Positions 18,569-27,871 are shown, numbered from the stretch's first letter. The stretch: DNA of 64,000 nucleotides from Gelidibacter japonicus (GCF_010725055.1 NZ_BJKB01000011.1:35340-99339), one strand, 5' to 3'. Numbers and translations: made by a program. The notes: generated by a model not told the origin, from the sequence alone.

Positions 18569-19957
18569 TCACTTACTTAGAAATTGTTGTTCTATATCTT
18601 CAAGACTTTTGTTTTTTGTTTCGGGAAGAAATTTAAATATGAAAATAAAACCTAACGCACAGATACTTCCATATAACCAAAAAATTCCTGATGTTCCAAA
18701 ATAGTCATTGAGCAAAGGAAAGGTTTGGACCAATAATGCCGACGCCATCCACAATGCAAAAGTAGATATGGACATTGCAACCCCCCGAATCCGATTTGGG
18801 AAAATTTCAGATAGAATCACCCAGGTAATAGGAGCCATCGTCATTGCATATACAGCTATGGCTATCATTACCAAGAGTAATAATGGAAAGCCACTGATAT
18901 TAGTATAGTAAAAATAACCTACCAATGCATAAATCATGGTTAATGATCCGTAACCTATCAGCATAAGCTTCTTTCTTCCAAGTTTATCGACAGTACTCAT
19001 AGCCACTATAGTGAATACTAGGTTAATGGATCCTGTAATTACGATATTCATGAATAAATCATTAATACCATAACCAGCCGATACAAATATTTCTTGGGCA
19101 TAATTAAAAATAATATTTATTCCGCACCATTGTTGTAAAATTGCAAGTACGACACCTATAGCAATAATATGCATCCCTTTTTTATTGAAAAGAAGATTTA
19201 TTTTGGTTTTTGAAGAATCATCACTAAAAGATTCTTTGATCCTTTGAACGGCGACTTTGGCGTAATGAACACCTCCTATTTTCATAAGTATTTTTTCAAC
19301 AGAACCATATTTATTCTGTTTAGCAAGATATCTTGGGCTCTCTGGTATAAAAAATACAAGACCAAAAAACAAAATCGCAGGAATCAATTCTGCCCAAAAC
19401 ATGTACCTCCAACCAACTTGTCCATTCCATGAATTTAATATTTCAACAGAAGAATAACTCTCTGGAATTTCGTGTGATATTAACATATTTGCAATCTGAG
19501 CTGCCAAAATGCCAATAACAACTGTCAATTGATTTATAGATACAAAAAAGCCACGAGTTTTTTGAGGTGCAATTTCAGCAATATATAAAGGTGAAATCGT
19601 TGAAGCCACGCCAATACCGACCCCTCCGACAATTCGCCACAATATAAACACAGAGAACGATTCAGAAAACCCCGTACCAATAGCTGAAAGATTAAACAGT
19701 ATGGCGGCGACAATTAGAAGTAGGCGTCTTCCGTATAGGTCTGATAATTTTCCAGAAAACATAGCCCCCGCCACACAGCCTACTAGTGCGCTGCTCATTG
19801 CCCAACCTTGAAAGGACGGGGAATCAGCTATACCAAAGTAAAGCTCATAAAAAGGCTTTGCACCTCCAATAACTACCCAATCATAGCCGAAGAGTAAACC
19901 TCCAAGTGCGGCGACAAGAGTAATATACATTAAGAAGGTGTAATTGAAGTTTTTCAT
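18569..19957 (-). CDS. MFS sugar:H+ symporter (sugar porter family)
   Basis: The 462-aa inner-membrane carrier with 12 predicted segments probably takes up the released hexose, likely galactose. Sugar-porter signatures are seen: GKLSDLYGRR between segments 2 and 3, the PESPRYL motif before the central loop, QQWCGINIIFNYA in segment 7 and PETKNKSLEDIE at the C-terminus. It resembles XylE/GalP-type symporters in length and motifs. It is the first gene of a two-gene unit with the DUF5107 gene. Substrate is inferred from the alpha-galactosidases nearby. Confidence 0.92.
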   Translation of the reverse strand: MKNFNYTFLMYITLVAALGGLLFGYDWVVIGGAKPFYELYFGIADSPSFQGWAMSSALVGCVAGAMFSGKLSDLYGRRLLLIVAAILFNLSAIGTGFSESFSVFILWRIVGGVGIGVASTISPLYIAEIAPQKTRGFFVSINQLTVVIGILAAQIANMLISHEIPESYSSVEILNSWNGQVGWRYMFWAELIPAILFFGLVFFIPESPRYLAKQNKYGSVEKILMKIGGVHYAKVAVQRIKESFSDDSSKTKINLLFNKKGMHIIAIGVVLAILQQWCGINIIFNYAQEIFVSAGYGINDLFMNIVITGSINLVFTIVAMSTVDKLGRKKLMLIGYGSLTMIYALVGYFYYTNISGFPLLLLVMIAIAVYAMTMAPITWVILSEIFPNRIRGVAMSISTFALWMASALLVQTFPLLNDYFGTSGIFWLYGSICALGFIFIFKFLPETKNKSLEDIEQQFLSK

Positions 19958-20077
19958 TAAAATGCGTTATATAGTTGTAAACTTAACACATTATTAACGT
20001 ATGGATATGGATATTTTTTTTGTATTTATGGATTATAATGCGATATTATAATATTATTCTTTTGCAGAATATAACAG

Positions 20078-20974
20078 TTATTGCCCATATTTTTTTCGAT
20101 ATTTCAGAGGAGAAAGACTCATTATTTTTTTGAACAACCGAGAAAAATATAAAGGATCATTAAACCCTAAACTATAACTTATTTCTTTAATGCTCTTAGT
20201 AGTAAAACTCAAGTATTGACACGCCTTTTGAATCTTTAAATAGTTGAAATAATGAATGGGCGAATATCCAGTCCGCTTCTTGAACAATATAAAAAAATGG
20301 GATGAAGAATAGTTAAAGATGGCAGCAATATCATTTACTTTTAATGAAAGATTTATATTGTCTTTCATATAAGTAATAGCCGATTCTACTGTATTATTCT
20401 CTGAATATTTTTTTCGATCTTCTGCATATAAATGTTTGTACAAAAATGTATTTAATAAATGCCATAAGGATAAATTGACATATTCTAAATTGATAGTACT
20501 AAAACCGTTCTCCATGACATCAATTAAGTTCTCAAAACTGTTTATCCTGCGCTCTTTTAAACCTAACTGAGCAGGACTATCAAAGTATTCAGAAATAAAT
20601 TTTGCATAGAAATGTACAGCCATGTCGCCAGTAAAATGTATCCAATAGATACTCCATGGATTATTTTCTATAGCATAATACTCGTGGGAAGTATTTGGGG
20701 GTAAAATATAAAAAGAATTTGATTTAACTACTTTACTTTGATTTGCGATTTTTATAACACCTTCCCCTGTACAGCAATATATTAAAATGAATTCCCTACT
20801 GCCTTTCGCTCTAACAACTGAATGATGACTAGCTCGTGGAAAAAATCCAATGTCCGTAAAATAAAGTGTATTAATGAGCGGATTTCTCCGGATTACAGAA
20901 ATAATTTTCCTGGGCAATACTACCATCCGTTGTCCTAAAAATCCTTCCTCGACCAATGTTTTTTCCTGCTTCAT
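20078..20974 (-). CDS. AraC-family transcriptional regulator
   Basis: The 298-aa regulator has an N-terminal cupin-like sugar-sensing domain (about 25-170, SREFILIYCCTGEGVIKIAN) and a C-terminal double HTH (about 195-298, with VNDIAAIFNYSSSHF and IKEISYSLGFNDPLYFSRLF). This layout is common for AraC-type regulators of sugar catabolism. It lies 120 bp upstream of the symporter and divergent from galM, in the centre of the locus. It is the only regulator seen in the PUL: there is no HTCS, SusR or ECF sigma/anti-sigma pair. Confidence 0.93.
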   Translation of the reverse strand: MKQEKTLVEEGFLGQRMVVLPRKIISVIRRNPLINTLYFTDIGFFPRASHHSVVRAKGSREFILIYCCTGEGVIKIANQSKVVKSNSFYILPPNTSHEYYAIENNPWSIYWIHFTGDMAVHFYAKFISEYFDSPAQLGLKERRINSFENLIDVMENGFSTINLEYVNLSLWHLLNTFLYKHLYAEDRKKYSENNTVESAITYMKDNINLSLKVNDIAAIFNYSSSHFFILFKKRTGYSPIHYFNYLKIQKACQYLSFTTKSIKEISYSLGFNDPLYFSRLFKKIMSLSPLKYRKKYGQ

Positions 20975-21184
20975 GAATTTTGTAAAGAGATAATAAAATT
21001 TATAATATATCTCCCAATATAAGAGTTAAATCCATGTTTATAAAAAAATAATCCATTTAATTATGATAAAATGCAACTAAATTTGATTAATCGTTATGCC
21101 TTTTTACAATTTCATCAAAGGTCATATTTTAACTTTAAAGATAAAATAATTATTAAATCATAATTTTATAGCAAAGAACATCAG

Positions 21185-22198
21185 GTGTTTGACAGAATTG
21201 AAACAAGCATTTTCGGAAAAAAAGATAATCGTAAAATTTACGAATTTAAACTTACTAACGTTCATGATAACTATATTCAACTCACGAATTATGGTGCCAC
21301 ATTAAAATCCATAGTAATACCAGATAAATTCGGGATTAAAGAAAATATCATATTAGGATACCCAACGTTTGAGGGATATGAGCATGATACTTGCTACATC
21401 GGAAGTTCGATAGGACCATTCTCAAATAGAATTGCAAATGCGCAATTTAAAATTGGAAATAAAAATTATAAGTTGGAAACAAATGATGGTTTGAATAATA
21501 ACCATAGCGGAAGTGCGGGGTTTAATTCAAAAATTTTTGATTTCACTATTGTTGATGACACCTTAATCTTCACCCTAACTTGTCCCGATGGTCTCGGAGG
21601 TTTTCCCGGGAATGTCAAAGTTAAAATAACCTACGAATGGACCGATAGAAACGAATTGAGAATCGAGTATTTTGCAACAACTGATATGCCAACACACCTA
21701 AATTTTACTAATCATGCATATTTTAATCTTACGGGCGGGAAAGAGACTGTACATAACCACATCCTTAGTATTGCAGCAGATCAAACATTAGAATGTGACA
21801 ATTATCATATTCCGAATGGAAATATTATTACGACTGGCAAACGAAGTATCACAAACATGACAATAGCAAAAATGATAATGGGAGGTGAGCACAATAAATA
21901 CTACATTTTGAATAAAAGTGTAAAGAAAGAATCACCAGCATGTATTTTGTTTGATAGCGTATCGGGTAGAACTTTGAAGATCCATACGACATACCCAGGA
22001 ATTCAGGTTTATACCGGACAACAATTAAAAAGCAAATATTCGGGAAACAACAACCGATCGCACCAACCTTTTGATGGACTCTGTTTAGAGTGTCAATATT
22101 ATCCTGACAGCCCTAATCATGCTCATTTTCCTAATACAGTATTAAAGCCGGAAAATATTTATCACGAAACTATAACTTACTCATTTGGAATCGAATAA
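21185..22198 (+). CDS. galM: Aldose 1-epimerase (mutarotase)
   Basis: The 337-aa enzyme interconverts alpha and beta anomers of galactose or glucose and feeds the Leloir pathway. It starts with GTG at 21185. No better ATG exists upstream in frame. Family residues are visible: NNHSGSAGFNSKIF with the first His, FTNHAYFNLTGG with the catalytic His, and GLCLECQYYPDSPNH with the catalytic Glu. No signal peptide is seen, so it should act in the cytoplasm. It is transcribed away from the AraC gene, and the 210-bp gap between them is the obvious place for a shared control region. Confidence 0.93.
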   Translation: MFDRIETSIFGKKDNRKIYEFKLTNVHDNYIQLTNYGATLKSIVIPDKFGIKENIILGYPTFEGYEHDTCYIGSSIGPFSNRIANAQFKIGNKNYKLETNDGLNNNHSGSAGFNSKIFDFTIVDDTLIFTLTCPDGLGGFPGNVKVKITYEWTDRNELRIEYFATTDMPTHLNFTNHAYFNLTGGKETVHNHILSIAADQTLECDNYHIPNGNIITTGKRSITNMTIAKMIMGGEHNKYYILNKSVKKESPACILFDSVSGRTLKIHTTYPGIQVYTGQQLKSKYSGNNNRSHQPFDGLCLECQYYPDSPNHAHFPNTVLKPENIYHETITYSFGIE

Positions 22199-22316
22199 TT
22201 AAATCTATCATATATGAACTAAATGCGAAACATAGTATTTGTTGTAATTATAAAAAATTAATAACATGTGTCGTAATATATGTTATAAAATAAATTAACA
22301 CTAAAATTATATTATT

Positions 22317-23126
22317 ATGAAAACAAATTTACAAAATTTAGCATTTTTAACCATCATGATGGGTATCACGACTCTAACTTACGGACAGACAATAATGTTT
22401 AGCGATTTTGAACCTCCCGCCGCAACTATCCAGTATCGATATGGAACGACGTATCAGAATGTTCCTAATCCATTGAAAGTTGGTAACACTTCTGACAATT
22501 GTGGCAAGATTGGGAGTACTACAGGAAATTGGTATGAGCTTATAGAATTTCCCAAACCTTTTAGTATTCCTGCCAATACAACCAAATATGCCCACATTAA
22601 AGTTTTAAGTAATGTAATTCCTGATATTCGTGCCAATGTGGATGCTACTGAAACTGGTGACGGAAGTACATTTCTAGATCCAATAACTAAGTATTCAGGT
22701 TCGGGATTATGGGAGGATTTAGTATTTAAAATAGAGGTTGGAGAGAGTGGGATATCTCCTTTTAAACTACTGTTTTTGACGGATGTAGGAAATCAATTAG
22801 GATCAATGGATGATACATTCATATATATTGATGATGTTCTTTTGAATGATAGTGAGACACCTATACTCGGATTAAACGAAGCGAGAAATAACGTATTTGC
22901 TAAAGTATATCCCAATCCAACTAACAGTTCTTGGAACTTTGTTTCAAATGAAAGTAACAAAATTTCCTCAGTCCAAATTATTGACATATTAGGTAAAATT
23001 GTAATAACAGAAAATTTATTCACTAATAAGGCAGTTGTTGAATCACATTCTCTATCAAAAGGAATATATTTTGCAAAATTGAAGTCAGGTGATTCAGTTC
23101 AAACTTTCAAAATTATCAAGGATTAA
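22317..23126 (+). CDS. T9SS-secreted protein, candidate surface glycan-binding protein
   Basis: The 269-aa protein has a signal peptide (about 1-23, ending TYGQ) and a beta-rich middle region resembling a jelly-roll carbohydrate-binding fold (about 24-185, with YIDDVLL near its end). A type A T9SS sorting domain follows (about 195-269, VYPNPTNSSWNF, KGIYFAKLKSG). No catalytic motif is recognised. By position, after galM and next to a SusCD system, it may be a surface glycan-binding protein, but that is inference. It is probably cotranscribed with galM (118 bp gap). Confidence 0.75.
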   Translation: MKTNLQNLAFLTIMMGITTLTYGQTIMFSDFEPPAATIQYRYGTTYQNVPNPLKVGNTSDNCGKIGSTTGNWYELIEFPKPFSIPANTTKYAHIKVLSNVIPDIRANVDATETGDGSTFLDPITKYSGSGLWEDLVFKIEVGESGISPFKLLFLTDVGNQLGSMDDTFIYIDDVLLNDSETPILGLNEARNNVFAKVYPNPTNSSWNFVSNESNKISSVQIIDILGKIVITENLFTNKAVVESHSLSKGIYFAKLKSGDSVQTFKIIKD

Positions 23127-23226
23127 TAGCATTTTTTCTTTTCGGGCTTAATAGCATTTTATTACCACTTTTTATCAATTGTAATTATAAGATGTTTTAA
23201 GGAAAGAAAAAAATCCTTTTATTTGT

Positions 23227-23257
23227 AAAAAGAACATGATTTCATGTCCCTTTTTGC
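23227..23257 (+). terminator. Possible terminator after the secreted-protein gene
   Basis: A short inverted repeat (acatga, loop, tcatgt) is followed by ccctttttg about 100 bp after the stop codon. The stem is weak. Confidence 0.35.
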
Positions 23258-23283
23258 ATTCATAACTACATCCCATACTTTTT

Positions 23284-24492
23284 AGTACATGACAAAAAAT
23301 AAATAAATTACTAAAAAATCAATAAAATAAGCAAGTAAAAATTATAATAAAAGACTGATATTCAGTATATTAAAGGTAAAACTACTACGTGATACCCTTA
23401 AAAAAGAACACCAGTCTCAGTAACGAAGATACGCAATTATTAACACTGTTTAAAGCTCATTTCGGGGACTTTCTGAACCTGGCCAGGATCCGACTGGTTT
23501 GTCATTTCATAACGATCCTGTGCAAGATAAAGTCTGTTAATTATTCCAAGTTATCTGCTGGTTTCGACACGAATGTCAAAGCCGCAAGTAATTACAGACG
23601 GATCCAGCGCTTTATGCCCGGTGCAAGATTGCCCATGGAGTTGGTGGCCAAATTGATTGTTGCCCTGTTACCCGAGAAAGGACCTCTTATCTTGGTGATG
23701 GACCGCACTAACTGGAAACTTGGAGAGAGCAACATCAATATATTAATGCTGGGTGTCTGTTACAAGAATGTAGCCTTCCCGTTGATGTTCCGTATGCTGG
23801 ATAAGCGAGGGAACTCCAATACGGGCGAGCGCATTGCACTGGTGAAGGATTTTATAGCGTGGTTTGGCCGGGAACGTATCGACTGTCTGTTAGCCGACCG
23901 GGAGTTTGTAGGAGAGGATTGGTTGGGTTTTTTAAATCAGGAAAATATCAGGTATCATATCAGGATCCGTAACAATTTTAAGGTCTTCTCCCTTAGACAG
24001 CAAACGCAAGTCAAGGCCTGGCACCTGTTTAATAACCTGAAAGTTGGTGAGCTGAGACATTATCAGCGGATTGTCAAGATGCACGGGCAGTTGTGTTATC
24101 TCTCGGGTACCAAAACAATAAAGGATGGTAGAATAGAGTACCTCATCTTGGTCTCCTTTAACCGACCCGACCAAGCTTTGGAATACTATGGGAAGCGCTG
24201 GCAAGTTGAAACGCTCTTTCGAGGATTGAAATCCAGTGGGTTCAACATCGAGGACACCCATGTGATCGCTTTGGAGCGACTGGAAAAATTGATGTTGTTG
24301 GTTATGATCGCCTTTGTCTGGTGCTACAAGATAGGGGATTTTATCGATACCCAGATCAGACCCATTAAGATCAAAAAACACGGAAGGAGGGCCGTGAGTG
24401 TTTGTAAATATGGACTTGATTACCTCTCGAGAGTATTGTTGACAGGGTATAATGAACTAAATATTAACTTATTGCAATTTTTGTCATGTACT
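23284..24492 (+). mobile_element. IS4-family insertion sequence
   Basis: The inverted repeat AGTACATGACAAAAA is present at both ends, facing inward (left 23284-23298, right its complement ending at 24492). No clear target duplication is visible next to these ends. The element is inserted at the downstream edge of the PUL. Confidence 0.8.
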
Positions 24493-24495
24493 TAG
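23389..24495 (+). CDS. IS4-family transposase
   Basis: The 368-aa DDE transposase starts with GTG at 23389. The acidic triad is visible: DRTNWKLG, LLADREFVG and the YREK-like signature YGKRWQVETLFRGLKSSGF. The frame is intact. Its last sense codon (act) ends on the final base of the right inverted repeat, so the stop codon TAG comes from the flanking DNA. This is unusual and suggests either a slightly longer element or a stop codon supplied by the target. Confidence 0.93.
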   Translation: MIPLKKNTSLSNEDTQLLTLFKAHFGDFLNLARIRLVCHFITILCKIKSVNYSKLSAGFDTNVKAASNYRRIQRFMPGARLPMELVAKLIVALLPEKGPLILVMDRTNWKLGESNINILMLGVCYKNVAFPLMFRMLDKRGNSNTGERIALVKDFIAWFGRERIDCLLADREFVGEDWLGFLNQENIRYHIRIRNNFKVFSLRQQTQVKAWHLFNNLKVGELRHYQRIVKMHGQLCYLSGTKTIKDGRIEYLILVSFNRPDQALEYYGKRWQVETLFRGLKSSGFNIEDTHVIALERLEKLMLLVMIAFVWCYKIGDFIDTQIRPIKIKKHGRRAVSVCKYGLDYLSRVLLTGYNELNINLLQFLSCT

Positions 24496-24535
24496 TAATT
24501 TGATTCTTAATATTCATATTTCCTTTATTTACTTT

Positions 24536-25607
24536 GGCTCTAGTTTAATTCAGCTATTATTTGTATATTTAGTTTATGGAAATAGAAAAGCTTAAAGAAA
24601 AACTACTCTCCCTGCCGGTTGCGGAACGCGAGCGCTTATTGAAGGAAATCGAAGATTCCACCAAGAACATCGACCTGTCCTCCATTGCATCGCGTCGGCA
24701 CGAGTTCAACAACAAGTTGGGTGTATGCCCGCACTGCTCCCACGCCAAATATGTCCGCTTTGGCAAGGATAAAGGCGCACAGCGCTACAAGTGCAAGTCC
24801 TGCCAAAGGAGCTTTACCGAATACACGGGCACTTGGATGGCCGGCCTGCAAAGGAAGGACAAGATTTCCGATTACCTGAGACTAATGGTCCAGGAAAAGA
24901 GCCTCGACAAAATAGTCTTGGCCTTGGGCATCAACAAGAAGACCGCCTTTGACTGGCGCCACAAGATATTGGCTTCACTGGGCGGTGACGATGGGGATAA
25001 TTTCACGGGCACTACCGAAAGCGACGAAGCTTTCTTCCTTAGGTCTGAAAAGGGCATGGAGGTCAAAGACAGAAAACCAAGAAAAAGGGGCGGAAAGTCG
25101 ACCAGGAGGGGCATAAGCAATGATCAAGTCGCGGTCATCGTGACCCAGGACAGGAAGTCCGGGCTGGACCTGAGCGTGGCCACGCTCGGACGGATCGGGA
25201 AGGCGGATATTGCAAATGCCATTGGCAAACGTATAAAAAAGGGGGCCACGATCCTGTGCAGCGATTCCCACCACAGCTACAAAGGCTTTGCCAAGGACGT
25301 CCAGGTGGAGTTCCACCCCATTAATGTTTCCAAGGGCCAAAGGGTAAAGGGCGCATTCCACGTGCAGCATGTGAACTCGACGCACAACAGGATAAAAAAG
25401 TGGATCGGCAGTACGTTCTGGGGCGTATCCACTAAATACCTGCAACAGTACCTAAATTGGCATGCGCTAAAAGAAAAGATAAAATCGGACAAGGACACCC
25501 TTGCCGCCTTTGCACAACAGACACTGGGCGTGGGGGCATTAAAACGCTTCGCTGAAATCCAGCCCAATTATGAAAAATTAATAGCAACGCAGTGCTAAAC
25601 TAGAGCC
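24536..25607 (+). mobile_element. IS1595-family insertion sequence with 8-bp target duplication
   Basis: Perfect 12-bp terminal inverted repeats GGCTCTAGTTTA (24536-24547 and complement at 25596-25607) are flanked by the direct repeat tttacttt (24528-24535 and 25608-25615). The 8-bp duplication matches the IS1595 family. The element is 1,072 bp, compact and looks complete. It differs from the IS1595 element at 3878-4878 in ends and transposase. Confidence 0.96.
24576..25598 (+). CDS. IS1595-family transposase
   Basis: The 340-aa transposase has a zinc ribbon (CPHCSHAKYVRFGKD, CKSCQRSF, about 48-76), an HTH region and a DDE_Tnp_IS1595 core. TTESDEAFF gives the first acidic residues, LCSDSHHSYKGFAKD the second, and HVNSTHNRIKKWI the C-terminal His/Asn signature. 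The frame is open and fills the element. GC content is clearly higher than the neighbours, in line with recent arrival. Confidence 0.94.
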   Translation: MEIEKLKEKLLSLPVAERERLLKEIEDSTKNIDLSSIASRRHEFNNKLGVCPHCSHAKYVRFGKDKGAQRYKCKSCQRSFTEYTGTWMAGLQRKDKISDYLRLMVQEKSLDKIVLALGINKKTAFDWRHKILASLGGDDGDNFTGTTESDEAFFLRSEKGMEVKDRKPRKRGGKSTRRGISNDQVAVIVTQDRKSGLDLSVATLGRIGKADIANAIGKRIKKGATILCSDSHHSYKGFAKDVQVEFHPINVSKGQRVKGAFHVQHVNSTHNRIKKWIGSTFWGVSTKYLQQYLNWHALKEKIKSDKDTLAAFAQQTLGVGALKRFAEIQPNYEKLIATQC

Positions 25608-25627
25608 TTTACTTTCAAAATGTATAA

Positions 25628-25768
25628 TTAAATGTAAATCCTTTTTTGATTTTCTATCATCAGTTTTGCCATCAATTTGTAGGCTTGTAAACACTCGTTT
25701 TCTGATGGTATCAAACCTGCAAACGTTCCGCAAAAGATGCTATCGTACAGGATTTTAGCTTGTCTCAT
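25628..25768 (-). pseudogene. Short ORF after hipB-like gene, possible hipA remnant
   Basis: A 46-codon frame beginning MRQAKILYDSIFCGTFAG starts 7 bases after the hipB-like stop. Position and opening residues resemble the start of HipA-type kinases, but a full HipA is about 400 residues and nothing more is found. Either the toxin gene was lost or this is an unrelated small protein. Confidence 0.35.
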
Positions 25769-25774
25769 TTTCTT

Positions 25775-25984
25775 CTATATCTTTAAAGCTAACGGGCACA
25801 ATTTATGCCCAAACATTTTTAAAACTTGATTCACTTTGTCAAGATTCAAATTTGTTTTGTTCTGTTCTATTTTTCGGATGACTGTGAGCGCCACTCCTGC
25901 CCTATCAGCAAACTCTTCTTGAGTTAAATCAACGGCTTTCCTGCGCATTTTCACAAATTCTGACAACTCTTTCATTATATGCAA
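25775..25984 (-). CDS. XRE-family HTH regulator, HipB-like
   Basis: This 69-aa protein is almost entirely one helix-turn-helix domain (LTQEEFADRAGVALTVIRKI), with the C-terminal FGHKLCPLALKI seen in Bacteroidetes HipB-type antitoxins. In intact loci it represses its operon and neutralises a HipA kinase. Here the partner is missing or reduced to a remnant. The ATG at 25984 could be replaced by one three codons later (MKELSEF). It lies between the IS1595 and IS1380 elements. Confidence 0.75.
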   Translation of the reverse strand: MHIMKELSEFVKMRRKAVDLTQEEFADRAGVALTVIRKIEQNKTNLNLDKVNQVLKMFGHKLCPLALKI

Positions 25985-26034
25985 TTAAATATAATTAATA
26001 CCAATTATAATGAATTATATGTATAAACATATAA

Positions 26035-27713
26035 CCTGAATTATTCACAAAAAATAAAAATGCAAGGCAAACACGCTTCTATCCGTTTGAATATCAGTAT
26101 ATTTATGGTCACGAACCCCTTGCATTATGACCAAAGTTAAAACAAAAACCGCAAAGCACCAAAAAGTGCATCAGACTTCTCTTTTTGACCTTTCCAATTT
26201 TGGCAATAAGAGAGTCGAAGTCCAGTTCACCACCGAGCAGATCTCCACCGATGGCGGGCTTCTTTTCCTCAAGGAAGTGGATAAAAACATAGGATTGATG
26301 GATAGGATTGTCTCCTGTTTGGAAGACGGCCGCCATCAGAGCTATGTGAAGCACGACCTAAAAAGCCTCATCAATCAACGTGTCATGCAGATTGCGGCAG
26401 GCTACGAGGATGCCAATGACTGCAACGATCTGCGTGGTGACGGAGTTCTGAAAGTCTGCTGTGATAAAGAAGACAGCCTTTCTGCCCAACCCACGATGAG
26501 CTGGTTTGAGAACAGTATTTCCAATAAAGAACTGTATAGAATTTCCCGGGCCTTTGTCGATCAGTTCGTTTCAAGTTACCAAAAGCCGCCCAAGGCGATT
26601 GTTCTGGATTGCGACGACACCAACGCCCAAACTTATGGGGACCAACAACTGAGCTTGTTCAACACGTATTATGGAGGCTATTGTTTTATGCCATTGCATA
26701 TTTACGAGGGTTTTTCAGGAAGACTGATCACCTCTATCCTGAAGCCCGGCAGAAGGAGCAAGAGCCTTGATGTGTCCAATGTTTTAAAGCGGCTGATCGA
26801 TCACCTGCGCAAACGCTGGCCCGATACGCTTATCATCCTCAGGGGGGACGGGCACTTCTGTTCCAAAGAATTCATGGACTGGGCAGAAAATGAAGAGAAA
26901 ATAGGTTTTGTGACCGGGCTTGCCGGCAACCAGCTTCTCCATAAAAAGGCCTGCACCACCATAGAAAGTGCAAAACGGGAGTTCAAAACCTATGGAAAAC
27001 CGGTAAAACGCTACCATTCCTTTTCCTATAGGGCCGGTAGCTGGGAATACCACCAACGCGTGGTGGCAAAAGTCGAGGTCAGCGAAAAGGGAACCAATGT
27101 CCGCTATGTGGTAACCAACATGAGGTGCATAAGAACCAAATCCTTATATGAAAATGCCTATTGCGCCAGGGGTGCCGCTGAATTGCGCATCAAGGACCAT
27201 AAGACGTATTTAAAGTCAGACAGAATGTCGTGCAATAGCTTCAAGGCCAATCAATTCCGGTTGTTCCTGCATTCGGCGGCCTATGTGCTGATTCATTCCC
27301 TACAAAAGGAAGCCCTTGCCGCTACGGATTTTTGCAGGTCTACCATGAAAACCATTCAATTGAAGATCATCAAGATCGCCACAAGGGTAAAAATACTCAA
27401 GACCAAGGTCAAAATTGAATTTCCCAAGCAATTCCCTGAAAAGCAACTCTTCCAAAACCTGTTATTGATGTTCGGCATTCTCAGGATATAGCTATTTAAC
27501 AATCAACATTGTACGCTCATCCACATACTGAAAACCATTAAAAAACAGCTTTTAATCAAAAGCTGGGCAGGAAACCTATGCCCAAAAACAACTGTTTCTG
27601 ATAAATTATTGACATTTCGATTGAGTGTAATGCTCCAAACCAAAAACAGAACCCTTTCAACGAAATATTCGTGTTCTTTTTGTCCTATATTTATGGTTTA
27701 TGAATTAAGCAGG
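26035..27713 (+). mobile_element. IS1380-family insertion sequence (right end uncertain)
   Basis: The left end cctgaattattcacaaa (from 26035) has an imperfect counterpart at the right (complement of cctgcttaattcataaa, ending at 27713), with 13 of 17 positions equal. No target duplication is evident. The right match could be fortuitous because it lies inside a small ORF, so only the left end and transposase are secure. Confidence 0.6.
26127..27491 (+). CDS. IS1380-family transposase
   Basis: The 454-aa transposase has family hallmarks: ISTDGGLLFLKEVD near the N-terminus, VLDCDDTNAQTYGDQQLSLF with the first Asp, LRGDGHFCSKEF with the second, and GAAELRIKDHKTYLKSDRMS with the catalytic Glu. The frame is complete. 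It is inserted between the hipB-like gene and the integrase module. Confidence 0.94.
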   Translation: MTKVKTKTAKHQKVHQTSLFDLSNFGNKRVEVQFTTEQISTDGGLLFLKEVDKNIGLMDRIVSCLEDGRHQSYVKHDLKSLINQRVMQIAAGYEDANDCNDLRGDGVLKVCCDKEDSLSAQPTMSWFENSISNKELYRISRAFVDQFVSSYQKPPKAIVLDCDDTNAQTYGDQQLSLFNTYYGGYCFMPLHIYEGFSGRLITSILKPGRRSKSLDVSNVLKRLIDHLRKRWPDTLIILRGDGHFCSKEFMDWAENEEKIGFVTGLAGNQLLHKKACTTIESAKREFKTYGKPVKRYHSFSYRAGSWEYHQRVVAKVEVSEKGTNVRYVVTNMRCIRTKSLYENAYCARGAAELRIKDHKTYLKSDRMSCNSFKANQFRLFLHSAAYVLIHSLQKEALAATDFCRSTMKTIQLKIIKIATRVKILKTKVKIEFPKQFPEKQLFQNLLLMFGILRI

Positions 27714-27871
27714 TTAGACTTGAAGTCTTCAACTTCACTTTTAAAATCTTCCCATTTTACTTTTAGAACCATACACAATATTTTAGTCAGTAAAGGTAGT
27801 GGAATCAAAATGTAAATTGTTAAATTCCCAATTGAAGATTTCAACAGTTTACAAATGCTTTTAAATTTCAT
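27698..27871 (-). CDS. Small membrane-protein ORF overlapping the integrase stop
   Basis: A 57-codon frame begins with an ATG that shares its first base with the integrase stop (TAATG overlap), implying translational coupling. It reads MKFKSICKLLKSSIGNLTIY, then a hydrophobic segment rich in I/L/P, then a charged tail (WEDFKSEVEDFKSN). Its last codons coincide with the putative right end of IS1380, so it may be a truncated longer gene. Function unknown. Confidence 0.4.
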   Translation of the reverse strand: MKFKSICKLLKSSIGNLTIYILIPLPLLTKILCMVLKVKWEDFKSEVEDFKSNLLNS

